Origin: Euzebyaceae bacterium
GTDB lineage: Bacteria; Actinomycetota; Nitriliruptoria; Euzebyales; Egibacteraceae
Direction: 5' to 3'
DNA length: 9,351 nucleotides
Assembly: GCA_013698135.1 (NCBI GenBank)
Contig: JACCVM010000252.1
Location: 1-9,351, forward strand
The notes under the pieces were generated by a model that searched no databases, was not told the DNA's origin, and worked only from the letters and a program-made list of their open reading frames with translations. The stretch's first letter is position 1, and each line of letters begins with the position of its first letter. This document shows positions 1 to 7,035 of this stretch, piece by piece. Both the position numbers and the translations under genes were made by a program.

Positions 1-1508
1 AGCTCAGGCCGCTGGCCGCAGAGGACCCGTGGGCCGACTACGCGCTGCCGTCGCTGTCGCTGCTGCGCAGCGGGCGCGCCGCGCCGGGCAACAAGCGGAC
101 GCTGGATCAGATGACGCGCGCGCTGGAGCACACCCTGCACCAGTTCGGCGTCGACGCGCGCGTCGCCAGGGTGACGCGCGGACCGACGGTGACCCGCTTC
201 GAGCTGAGCCTTGGCGACGGGGTCCGTGTTGGCGCGGTGACCAAACTGGGCGACGACATCTCCTACGCCCTGGCCACCGCGGAGATCCGCATCGTCGCGC
301 CCATCCCCGGCAAGTCTGCCATCGGCATCGAGGTGCCCAACCGCGACCGGGACCTGATCACGCTCGGCGACGTGCTGCGCTCACCCGAGGCGGCCAACCA
401 GCACCATCCGCTGACCGCCGGAATCGGCGTGGACATCGCCGGCAACCCGGTCCTGGTCAACCTGGCCACGATGCCCCACCTGCTGATCGCCGGCGCCACC
501 GGGTCGGGCAAGTCGGTGACCATGAACGACATCGTCACCAGCGTGGTCATGCGATCCTCGCCGGCGCAGGCGCGCATGATCCTGATCGACCCCAAGCGTG
601 TCGAGCTCAATCACTACGAGGGCATCCCGCACCTGCTCACTCCGGTGGTGACCGACCCAAAGCGGGCCACCGAGGCGCTGGCGTGGACGGTCAGGGAGAT
701 GGAGGAGCGCTACGAGCGCCTCGCCCTGCTGGGCTACCGCAACATCGACACCTACAACGCGGCGGTTCGTGACGGCACGATTCGCGCCGCGCCGGCCCTG
801 TCCGGTCGCAGCGACGAAACGTGGCAGTTGCTGCCCTACATCCTGCTGGTCATCGACGAGTTGGCCGACCTGATGATGGTTGCGCCTCGCGACGTCGAGG
901 GTGCCATCGTGCGGATCGCCCAGATGGCCAGAGCGGTTGGCATCCACCTCGTCGTGGCGACCCAACGGCCGTCGGTGGATGTCGTGACCGGGCTGATCAA
1001 GGCCAACATCCCCTCGCGGATCGCCCTGGCGATGGCCACCCATGCCGACAGCCGCACGATCTTGGACTCCGGCGGTGCCGAAAAGCTCGTCGGGCACGGC
1101 GACATGCTGTTCCTGCCGGCCAACGCCAGCAAGCCGCACCGCCTCCAGGGCTGCTTCATCGACGAGGCCGAGATCGAGCCGATCGTCGGCCACTGCAAAC
1201 GACAGCGGGCGGTCGATTACACCTCCGGCATCGTTCGCTCGGGGCACCAGGCGTCCTTCGCCGACATCACCGGCGACGACGCCTCCGACGAGGAACTGAC
1301 CCGCGCCGCCATGGACCTGGTGGTGCGGTCGGGCCTCGGCTCCACCTCGATGCTGCAGCGCAAGCTCAAGGTCGGCTTCGCCCGCGCGGGCCGGCTGATG
1401 GACGAGCTGGAGACGATGGGCGTGGTCGGTCCGTCCGAAGGCCCCAAGGCCCGTGCCGTCCTCATGAGTGTCGACGAGTTCGAGCAGCGCGACGACCTGG
1501 ACGCCTAA
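1..1508 (+). CDS. ftsK: DNA translocase FtsK/SpoIIIE, C-terminal part (5' end outside window)
   Basis: FtsK is a hexameric ATP-driven DNA pump anchored at the division septum that clears and aligns chromosome termini before septum closure. The frame is open from nt 3 to TAA at 1506-1508, giving 501 residues; the membrane domain and most of the linker lie upstream. Residues are numbered from nt 3. The alpha subdomain begins around residue 36 with the typical FGVDARVARVTRGPTVTRFE block. Walker A GATGSGKS is at 164-171 (nt 492-515), followed by the FtsK signature IDPKRVELNHYEGIPHL. Walker B VIDELADLMM carries D285-E286, and ATQRPSVDVVTG and SRTILDSGGAEKLVGHGDML follow. The gamma winged-helix domain that reads polar KOPS-type sites occupies about 429-490. 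The Met codon at 111 is internal, because conserved FtsK sequence (YALPSLSLL) precedes it in frame. The gene ends tail to tail with the hydrolase gene, sharing about 4 nt. All key motifs are intact. Confidence 0.97.
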   Translation, partial: LRPLAAEDPWADYALPSLSLLRSGRAAPGNKRTLDQMTRALEHTLHQFGVDARVARVTRGPTVTRFELSLGDGVRVGAVTKLGDDISYALATAEIRIVAPIPGKSAIGIEVPNRDRDLITLGDVLRSPEAANQHHPLTAGIGVDIAGNPVLVNLATMPHLLIAGATGSGKSVTMNDIVTSVVMRSSPAQARMILIDPKRVELNHYEGIPHLLTPVVTDPKRATEALAWTVREMEERYERLALLGYRNIDTYNAAVRDGTIRAAPALSGRSDETWQLLPYILLVIDELADLMMVAPRDVEGAIVRIAQMARAVGIHLVVATQRPSVDVVTGLIKANIPSRIALAMATHADSRTILDSGGAEKLVGHGDMLFLPANASKPHRLQGCFIDEAEIEPIVGHCKRQRAVDYTSGIVRSGHQASFADITGDDASDEELTRAAMDLVVRSGLGSTSMLQRKLKVGFARAGRLMDELETMGVVGPSEGPKARAVLMSVDEFEQRDDLDA

Positions 1509-2123
1509 GACACAGCTTCGCCCGGCGCCAGGTATCGGTAGGCCGCCGTTGGTGTCCGCTGTCAGCCAGGCGTTGACGCCGTCGAGTCCCCGTTCGTTGA
1601 GTTGGGCGTCATGGATCGCGAACGTCCGCTGTGGCTTGATCGCCTTGACGAAGTCGATCGCCTCGTCGGTCCGCAGCCACGACCCGTGTACCGGCACCAG
1701 CAGGGTCTCGATCGGCTGGGCTGGAACGTGGAGGGCATCGCCGGGGTGATACAGGCCATCATCGACGATGTAGCCAAGGTTGGCGCAGTCGGGCTGCCGG
1801 TCGTAGATGAAGGCATGCCGCGCCCCGACCGCCTGCACCTTGAGACCCGCGGCGGTGCACTCCTGGCCGGAGGTCATCGGGATGACCGTCAGGCCACGGG
1901 TCGCCTCCAGTCTGGCGATCCGGGCGTCGACGGGCGCGTAGACGGGGACCCCCAGCCCGGCCAGTCGGAGGACATCGACATGATCGACGTGCTCATGGGT
2001 GACGAGCACCGCGTCCGCGCCGAGCAGGGCGCGCGGCTCGCTCCAGATTCCCGGGTCGATGACTAGGACGCCGCCATCCTGTTCGAGCCGTACGCAGGCG
2101 TGGGTGTACTTGGTGATCTGCAT
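1505..2123 (-). CDS. MBL-fold metallo-hydrolase (UlaG/YcbL-like), apparent 3' frameshift
   Basis: A small metallo-beta-lactamase-fold hydrolase, probably cytoplasmic with two metal ions; substrate unknown. ATG is at 2123, and the opening MQITKYTHACVRLE is typical of the family. Metal ligands visible are H43-E-H45-V-D47-H48, H103, D129 in YHPGD, and H171 in AIHD. The frame runs cleanly to residue 194 (nt 1542) and then has no stop: it continues antisense through ftsK to 381, which is implausible. In the adjacent frame, nt 1540-1505 encode YRYLAPGEAVS followed by TAG, the kind of ending this family has. The 619-bp span is one base too long, so a 1-nt insertion (or 2-nt deletion) lies in the GGCGGCC stretch around 1541-1547. 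Corrected length is about 205 aa, normal for the family. The defect misses all catalytic residues. It is either a sequencing error or a genuine recent frameshift. Ribosome binding site is weak; the MOSC gene lies 74 nt upstream on the same strand. Confidence 0.88.
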
Positions 2124-2197
2124 GGTGGTGAACCTATGACGGACCGGCCGCGCCGCAAGCCAGCGATGCGACGGTCGGGCGTCCGGGCCGGTAGTCC

Positions 2198-2812
2198 TTA
2201 GTTTTCCAGGGCGCGCTGCGCGGCCGCGAGCAGCCCGAGACCACCACCGGCGTGCTTGCGCGTCGCGGCAGCGATCGCCGCGACGCTGATCAGATGGTCG
2301 GGGCGGTGTAGCACCGTGGCCGTGTCGCCGGTACCGATCTCGCCTTCGTTGATGATGCGCAGGTAGGCGCCAGGGCGTGCGGCGGCAGCGAAGCGGCGGA
2401 CGAAGCGCTGGTCGCCCATGCGGATGCCAAGCTTGAAGCACGGCGTCCGAGGCATCGTCACCTCCAGCACTGCGCTTCCCACCGCCCAACGCTCCCCGAC
2501 CAGTGCCGCGCTGACGTCGAGGCCAAGCAGCGTGAGATTCTCGCCGAGTAGCGCAGGCGGCATCGGTCGATCTAGCTGCGCGGTCCACCAGACGAGATCT
2601 TCCCCGGCGTAGGCGTACACCGCCTTGTCCCGCCCACCGTGATGTCTGCGGTCAGCCTGGCGGTCACCGTCAACTCGGTCGCCAGCGAGCGCGACCCGTC
2701 CGTCAACCGGCGACTTGTAGATCCCCGTCAGGATCGTCTTGCCCCGCCACCGCGATGGCTGCGGCTCACCGACGTTGACCGACACCACGCAGCCGTGATC
2801 TGGCGCGCTCAC
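2198..2812 (-). CDS. MOSC domain protein, YiiM-like
   Basis: MOSC domains are beta-barrel modules related to the C-terminal part of molybdenum-cofactor sulfurase. Stand-alone YiiM-type proteins are linked to molybdenum-cofactor-dependent reduction of N-hydroxylated compounds, but the role here is not shown by sequence. The 204-residue protein has the family blocks in order: SVNVGEPQP-RWRGK and TGIYKSPVDGRVAL near the N-terminus, QADRRHHGGRDKAVYAY, LLGENLTLLGLD, and PRTPCFKLGIRMGD with the conserved Cys. It ends in a short helical tail before TAA at 2200-2198. I chose GTG at 2812 because AGAGGA sits 6 nt upstream; a GTG at 2827 is in frame but has no Shine-Dalgarno sequence. It lies upstream of the hydrolase gene on the same strand (74-nt gap), so the two may be co-transcribed. 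Confidence 0.93.
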   Translation of the reverse strand: MSAPDHGCVVSVNVGEPQPSRWRGKTILTGIYKSPVDGRVALAGDRVDGDRQADRRHHGGRDKAVYAYAGEDLVWWTAQLDRPMPPALLGENLTLLGLDVSAALVGERWAVGSAVLEVTMPRTPCFKLGIRMGDQRFVRRFAAAARPGAYLRIINEGEIGTGDTATVLHRPDHLISVAAIAAATRKHAGGGLGLLAAAQRALEN

Positions 2813-2818
2813 CCAAGA

Positions 2819-2824
2819 TCCTCT
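2819..2824 (-). promoter_or_regulatory. Ribosome binding site deciding the MOSC start
   Basis: AGAGGA on the minus strand lies 6 nt before GTG at 2812. The alternative in-frame GTG at 2827 is preceded by pyrimidine-containing sequence with no Shine-Dalgarno match, so 2812 is the better start. Confidence 0.6.
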
Positions 2825-2908
2825 CACCGGCTGCGTCCACAGCCTAGTGGAGTTGTCCGGTCAGCGTCCCGGCGCCAGGGTCAGGTCGCTGCGGCTAACC
2901 CCGTACGT

Positions 2909-3121
2909 GGAGCGGGTGCGGGTCCGGACGCTGATGTCCGTTGCGGCACCCGCTCGTGGGGACCGGTGAGGTTCCTGCTGGAGCGGGTGCGCGTTCGGAT
3001 GCTGGTGTCCGTTGCCGCACCCGCTTGTGAGGAGCGGTGGGGCTTCTGCTGGAGCGGGTGCGCGTTCGGACGCTGATATCCGTTTCGGCACCCGCTTGTG
3101 GGCGGACCGCAGACGGGGACC
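2909..3121. repeat. 71-bp tandem repeat, about three units, each a long hairpin
   Basis: Units start at 2909, 2980 and 3051, each with GGAGCGGGTGCG, exactly 71 bp apart. Units 1 and 2 match at about 60 of 71 positions by hand alignment. Unit 3 matches unit 2 at about 45 of its first 50 positions, then diverges from about 3101; a further partial match (GGGGACCGGTG) occurs at 3115-3125. Every unit contains the inverted repeat AGCGGGTGC/GCACCCGCT (2911-2919/2946-2954, 2982-2990/3017-3025, 3053-3061/3088-3096). An inner stem CGGAC or CGGAT pairs with GTCCG or ATCCG around a 6-nt GCTGxT loop. No T-run follows any hairpin on either strand, so these are not standard intrinsic terminators. The linkers between palindromes are also conserved, which rules out CRISPR spacers. 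Confidence 0.9.
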
Positions 3122-3151
3122 GGTGGGGGAGAGCGCGTCGTCCTGGGACGG

Positions 3152-5317
3152 TTAGGCGACTCGCGCCGGCTGGATCACCGCCGGCGCCAAGGCGGCGGCG
3201 GTGGCGGGAAGACGCACGCTGAACGTCGAGCCCACACCCAGCATCGAGTCAACACCGACGTCGCCGCCGAGGGCGCGCGCCAGCGCCCGGACGATGTACA
3301 GCCCAAGGCCTGCGCCGCTGGTGGTCATGACCAAGGGGTCCTCCACGCGCTCGAACCGTTCAAAGACGCGCTCGCGATCCTCGGGCGGGATGCCACGACC
3401 ACGGTCGGTCACCGCCAGCAGCACCCACTCGCCGTCCTCGGCGAGACGCACGTCCACCCGTGTCCCCGCCTCGGAGAACTTGCAGGCGTTGCCGACTAGG
3501 TTGTCCAGGATCTGCCGCATCCGGATGGGGTCGGTGACCGTCGCCAGCGTCTCGGGCGCGTCCAAGGCGATCTCGTGGTGGGGGTGAACCGCAGGAAACT
3601 GCTCGGTGGCCTCCCGGGCCAAGGCGGCCAAATCGGTCGGCGCCGCTCGCACCCGCGGAGCCGCCTCGCCCGCCGAGGACAGCTGTCCGACGAGCAGCAG
3701 GTCCTCCACCAGGCTCGTGAGGTGGTCGGAGCCGTGCTCGATCTGAGCCAGCAGCTGCTCCCGACGGTGTGCGGGCACCCGCTCCCAGCGGCGACGCAGC
3801 AGCTGGGCATTGCCCTTGATGGGGGTCAGCGGCGTGCGTAGCTCGTGGCTGACGATCGACAGCATGTCGTCCTTCGTGCGCGCGACCCGCCGCTCGGCGG
3901 TGACGTCGTGCACGACGGCGACCCGCAGCTCGCCGTGCGCGCGATCGCGCACGGTCGAGACCGACACCCGCCAGACCCGTTCACTGTCGCCGCCACCGCG
4001 TACGACGTCGTGCACGCCTTCGCTGGCCCACGGGCCGTCGCCGAGCACCTCGGTAGCGGGAAGGTGCAGCGCGGCCAGGCCGTCGACCTGCGCCAGCGCC
4101 GCCATCGCCGGATTGCACAGCCGCACCAGCCCGTCGGCGTCCAGCACGAGGATGCCGTCACCGGTGCCGTCGACGACCGCGCCGAGGGTCGCCCGCTCCT
4201 GGCGCAGGAAGGTCGCGGCGACCGACCGCTGAGCGTGCACGCGGGCCGAGGCGGCCAAGCGTTCCAACCACTCGCGCCCCTGTCCGCGCGGGTCCAGCTC
4301 ACCCGACCACACGACCAGCACGGCGTCGCCAAGGCCCAGTGCGACGCACTCGCCGGCGACGGCCAACCCCAGCGCCCTCGCCTGCGTGACCAGCGGCAGC
4401 GGCAGCGTCGCCTCGACCGGGCAGGGTCCGCTGTCCGCAGGCACCTCGCCGAGCCACATTCCGTCGCGCCACACTGCCGCGTTGCTGCCCAGGATCGTTC
4501 CGACGCCGGCGATCAGGGCGGTCCGCACCTGGTCCGGGTCGGCGGCATCGCCGAGGCGGTGCTCGACCTCGACGAAGGCCTGCGAGCGCTCACGATCGAC
4601 GCGAGCGCGCACCTCCTGCCGGTAGGCGGCATGCAACAGCACCAGCGGCACCACCAGCGTCGGCAAGGCCCAAGGATGGAAGGTGAACAACAGCACACCC
4701 AGCAGCCCGAGGCAGGCGTTGCCGGCGGCGAGCAGCGCTGCGGTGCCGATCATCCGGCGCATCGTGACGGCGAAGTCGTCGCCGCTGGTGGTGGCGATGA
4801 TGCCGGCGACGGTCACCGTGTTGACCACCAGGAACAGCGCGACGCCGATGGCGGCCGCCCCGACAGCCGAGGGTCCAACCGGGCCGGGGCGAGGAGCCAG
4901 CAGCTGGACCACCAAGGTCGCGGTGGCGGCTCCCGCCACGTACTGCGCAACGTTGAAGGCGAGCTTGACCAGCCGCTGACGCTCAAGCAGCTGCCAGGCG
5001 GTGATCGCCAGCACCGCAGCAACCAGCACGGTCGTCGGTGGCGCCAGCAGGAGCCCTGCCGCCAGCGTCGCGTCACCAAGGGTGAAGCGGGCGGTGCCAC
5101 CGCGCCGGTAGGGAAGATCAACGCGGATGGCTTCCCCACCCGCGATGGCGGTGGCAAGCAGCACGACGTCGAGGATGGACGGCAGCGTCGCATCGACGGT
5201 GACCGCCGCCACCGCCAGACCGACCGCGACCGCCGCCGTTGCCTGGACCAGCCGGCGCGCGGCCAGAGGCAGGGCAGCGACGGGAGGGCGATGCGTCCTG
5301 GACAGTGCCGGGATCAC
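3152..5317 (-). CDS. Multi-pass membrane PAS sensor histidine kinase, no partner regulator
   Basis: A 721-residue sensor kinase expected to autophosphorylate on His and pass phosphate to an unlinked response regulator. Residues 23-230 form about six or seven hydrophobic helices, resembling the integral-membrane sensory modules placed ahead of kinase or HD-GYP domains (note LPYRRGGTARFTLGDATLAAG at 68-88). About 240-370 may be a GAF-like domain; this is uncertain. PAS lies at about 376-475 (GDGILVLDADGLVRLCNPAM). HisKA has phosphoacceptor H491 in SHELRTP. HATPase_c shows the N box with N606 and N610, G1 DRGRGIPP at 638-645, the F box at 652-655 and G2 GAGLGL at 668-673. All catalytic boxes are intact. 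The GTG start at 5317 overlaps the peptidase TGA (GTGA) with no good Shine-Dalgarno sequence, implying translational coupling. Earlier in-frame starts would only translate the peptidase repeats out of frame. No response regulator lies in the window. Confidence 0.95.
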   Translation of the reverse strand: MIPALSRTHRPPVAALPLAARRLVQATAAVAVGLAVAAVTVDATLPSILDVVLLATAIAGGEAIRVDLPYRRGGTARFTLGDATLAAGLLLAPPTTVLVAAVLAITAWQLLERQRLVKLAFNVAQYVAGAATATLVVQLLAPRPGPVGPSAVGAAAIGVALFLVVNTVTVAGIIATTSGDDFAVTMRRMIGTAALLAAGNACLGLLGVLLFTFHPWALPTLVVPLVLLHAAYRQEVRARVDRERSQAFVEVEHRLGDAADPDQVRTALIAGVGTILGSNAAVWRDGMWLGEVPADSGPCPVEATLPLPLVTQARALGLAVAGECVALGLGDAVLVVWSGELDPRGQGREWLERLAASARVHAQRSVAATFLRQERATLGAVVDGTGDGILVLDADGLVRLCNPAMAALAQVDGLAALHLPATEVLGDGPWASEGVHDVVRGGGDSERVWRVSVSTVRDRAHGELRVAVVHDVTAERRVARTKDDMLSIVSHELRTPLTPIKGNAQLLRRRWERVPAHRREQLLAQIEHGSDHLTSLVEDLLLVGQLSSAGEAAPRVRAAPTDLAALAREATEQFPAVHPHHEIALDAPETLATVTDPIRMRQILDNLVGNACKFSEAGTRVDVRLAEDGEWVLLAVTDRGRGIPPEDRERVFERFERVEDPLVMTTSGAGLGLYIVRALARALGGDVGVDSMLGVGSTFSVRLPATAAALAPAVIQPARVA

Positions 5318-6861
5318 GAGGCGGTCATCGACCAGCTGTCCCCGGCCCAGCGCACCGCCGCCCAGCGCACCGCTGCCCAGCGCACGGCGGTCCAGCGCAC
5401 CGCGGCCCAACGGACGGCACCGAAGTCGTCGCCGTTCCACTGTCCACCCACCCAGCCGTCTCCGGCCCAGCGGACCGCCCCCCACTGCGCGGGCTCCCAG
5501 TCCTCGTCCCCCCAGTGGTCGCCAGCCCAGCGAACCGCGGCCCAGCGCACGGCGGCCCAGCGGACCGCGGCCCAGCGCACAGCCTGCGGAGAGGCGAACC
5601 CGTCGTTGTGGTCGTAGCCCTTGCCGTGGCCCCAGCCGTTGCCCTTGCCGTGATCCCGACCCTCCCCCCGGCCCCGGCCGCGGCCGGAGCCCTTGCCCGG
5701 ATCTGCGGCCAGCGCCGCTGCCACGGTGTCCACCGCATCCAGCTGGCCGCCGGCAGCCAGCAGCGCGTCGGTCAGGGCATCGCCGTCCAGGTCGGGCCGA
5801 GCCGAGGAGGCCAGCGCGGCCACGCCGGCCGCCAGGGCGGTCGACATCGACGTACCGCTGCCGCGAAACAGCCCCTCGTCGCTGACGGCGTCGGGATAGC
5901 TGCGAGCGATCACTGAGTCAAGCGGTAATGAGCCCACGTTGCGCACGCCGGAGGCGAGCAGGTCAGGTTGGGCGTCTCCGTTGCGGTCGAGGCCCGAGGC
6001 GGAGAAGGCGGCCGGCACGTCGTCGTCCCGGGCAGGAGTCCCTTGGTCGTCGATGGCGCCAACGGATACCGAACCGGGGCTGGTGGCCGGCGAGGCGAGG
6101 GCGCCGGGGCCATCATTGCCCGAGGCGGTCACCACCAGGACGCCGTCGGCGGCCAGCCGCTCGATGCCCCGGTCCAGCAGCTGCGCGGCTTCGGTGTCAG
6201 GGTCGACCGCGAGGGCGAGAGCGGCGACGCGGATGCCCGCTGCGCGGCCAGGGCCGTCCAGCCACTGCAGCGCCGACAGCACCGAGCCCAGCGTGGTGGT
6301 GCCGTCGGGCCCGGCGACCTTCAGCGAGAGAATCCCCGCCTCGGGGGCGACGCCGCTCGCGAGGGGTCCGCGACCGGCGATCAGCGACGCCAGGAACGTC
6401 CCGTGCCCATACCCGTCCCCGCCGCCGGTCCCGCTGAAGTCGATCTCACCCGCGACCGCACCGTCCAGCGCCGGGACGGCAGCCACCCCGGTGTCGATCA
6501 AGGCGACCACGGCGCGCCTTCCGCCAGCGGAGTCTGCCCAGGCCTGTGGAGCGCGCGTGCTGGTCACGCCACTGTCCAGCTGCAAGCCCGAATCCGGGTC
6601 GACATCTGTGAGGGACTCCCAGCGCAGTCCCGCGCCGGTGTCGAGCGCGGTGTCGGGCGCCGCGGAGCCCGTGACGACGAGCGCGCCGGCCACCGGGAGT
6701 GGCTCGGCGATCACTGCGCCGGCGGGTAGCGGGTCGGTGGCGAGCTGCAGCCAGCTCACGCGCTGCGGTTCGAGGGGAACCAACAGGGTGGCCACCAACG
6801 TCAACAGCAGTGCAGCACACATTGCCTGCATGGGCCGCAGTGGCCGGGCGATGAGTTCCAT
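5314..6861 (-). CDS. Secreted subtilisin-like S8 peptidase with W-pentad repeat tail
   Basis: A 515-residue serine endopeptidase of family S8, probably exported. ATG at 6861 follows AGGGAG with 4-nt spacing. N-terminal residues 12-30 are a hydrophobic signal peptide or anchor preceded by Arg; no clear AxA cleavage site is seen. A short pro-like region follows to about 110. The catalytic triad is D123 (LIDTGV), H153 (GHGT) and S338 (GTSMST), with oxyanion N249 (ASGND). A DRNGDAQPD loop at 292-300 resembles an EF-hand/dockerin-type calcium loop. After the catalytic domain come a Gly/His/Arg-rich linker (389-421) and then an uninterrupted pentad array, 426-510, with W at 430, 435, 440 and so on to 510 and F at 480. 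AAVRW is the commonest unit; others include AGDHW, GDEDW and VGGQW. The gene is first in an operon with the kinase (4-nt overlap). Substrate is unknown; surface-protein processing is an inference. Confidence 0.95.
   Translation of the reverse strand: MELIARPLRPMQAMCAALLLTLVATLLVPLEPQRVSWLQLATDPLPAGAVIAEPLPVAGALVVTGSAAPDTALDTGAGLRWESLTDVDPDSGLQLDSGVTSTRAPQAWADSAGGRRAVVALIDTGVAAVPALDGAVAGEIDFSGTGGGDGYGHGTFLASLIAGRGPLASGVAPEAGILSLKVAGPDGTTTLGSVLSALQWLDGPGRAAGIRVAALALAVDPDTEAAQLLDRGIERLAADGVLVVTASGNDGPGALASPATSPGSVSVGAIDDQGTPARDDDVPAAFSASGLDRNGDAQPDLLASGVRNVGSLPLDSVIARSYPDAVSDEGLFRGSGTSMSTALAAGVAALASSARPDLDGDALTDALLAAGGQLDAVDTVAAALAADPGKGSGRGRGRGEGRDHGKGNGWGHGKGYDHNDGFASPQAVRWAAVRWAAVRWAAVRWAGDHWGDEDWEPAQWGAVRWAGDGWVGGQWNGDDFGAVRWAAVRWTAVRWAAVRWAAVRWAGDSWSMTAS
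5347..5583 (-). repeat. Two clusters of 15-bp tandem repeats encoding AAVRW
   Basis: Near-identical 15-bp units, each reading GCGGTGCGCTGGGC or a close variant on the minus strand, occur at about 5527-5583 (four AVRW units) and 5347-5418 (five AVRW units). Between them the sequence keeps the 15-bp phase at protein level but not at DNA level. Because 15 is a multiple of 3, gain or loss of units would change pentad number without shifting frame. In other frames the same DNA gives artefactual repeats such as AAQRT. Confidence 0.9.
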
Positions 6862-6865
6862 GGCG

Positions 6866-6871
6866 CTCCCT
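6866..6871 (-). promoter_or_regulatory. Ribosome binding site of the S8 peptidase gene
   Basis: AGGGAG on the minus strand lies 4 nt before ATG at 6861. It supports this start over the upstream in-frame Met at 6951, whose N-terminal extension is polar and would bury the signal peptide. Confidence 0.65.
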
Positions 6872-6927
6872 GGGACGAAAGGATCAGGTGCCGTTACGGA
6901 AAGTGATCGGGAGCAGGAGCACCTCGC

Positions 6928-6945
6928 TGCAGGGTCATTCCTGCA
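6928..6945. promoter_or_regulatory. Hyphenated palindrome, candidate operator
   Basis: TGCAGG and CCTGCA are perfect 6-bp inverted arms around the 6-bp centre GTCATT. An 18-bp dyad inside a divergent promoter region suits a dimeric repressor or activator such as a TetR-, GntR- or MarR-type protein. No regulator gene lies next to it, so its role is inferred from position and symmetry only. Confidence 0.4.
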
Positions 6946-7030
6946 TATCACCCGAATGGGCTAGTCCGCTTTGCCCCAGATTTAGCCGGTCAGGTGGGCT
7001 ACGCTGCCGGACCGGCCTCGGGCCGCAGAC

Positions 7031-7035
7031 AGGGG
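7031..7035 (+). promoter_or_regulatory. Ribosome binding site of the mycothiol-type enzyme gene
   Basis: AGGGG lies 6 nt before ATG at 7042 and fixes that start in preference to the in-frame ATG at 6994, which lacks one. Confidence 0.65.

Larger units (their letters stand above)
2813..3151. other. Intergenic region between kinase and MOSC genes, hairpin repeats
   Basis: This stretch of about 340 bp lies downstream of the kinase stop and upstream of the MOSC start, both on the minus strand. About two thirds of it is the 71-bp repeat array. The part nearest MOSC (2825-2908) should hold its promoter, but I see no convincing -35/-10 pair. No plausible protein is encoded; short open frames here merely reflect the GC content and the repeats. 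Confidence 0.7.

Noticed and set aside
2142..2193. Inverted repeat ACCGGCC/GGCCGGT between the MOSC and hydrolase genes as a terminator
   Set aside because: The 7-bp arms are about 36 nt apart and no T-run follows, so it is a weak structure in GC-rich DNA; not called.
381..2588. 735-codon minus-strand open frame spanning the hydrolase and antisense ftsK
   Set aside because: Only the 2123-1542 part resembles a protein family. The upstream part overlaps the MOSC gene on the same strand, and the downstream part is antisense to a well-conserved ftsK; it is open because of GC bias and the lost hydrolase stop.
2825..2827. GTG at 2827 as MOSC start
   Set aside because: No Shine-Dalgarno sequence ahead of it, whereas GTG at 2812 has AGAGGA at 6-nt spacing.
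2909..3121. CRISPR array
   Set aside because: Period and palindromes are regular, but the segments between the palindromes are similar to each other rather than unique, and no cas genes are present.
5318..5485. Upstream start at 5485 for the histidine kinase
   Set aside because: It would translate the peptidase pentad region out of frame. GTG at 5317 with the GTGA overlap precedes the hydrophobic domain directly.
3845..5617. 590-codon plus-strand open frame with AAQRT repeats
   Set aside because: Antisense to the kinase and the peptidase tail. The repeats are the AAVRW-coding DNA read on the other strand, and no domain is recognisable.
5939..6964. 341-codon plus-strand open frame
   Set aside because: Antisense to the peptidase catalytic domain, with low-complexity Ser/Ala/Pro/Arg composition typical of GC-rich shadow frames.
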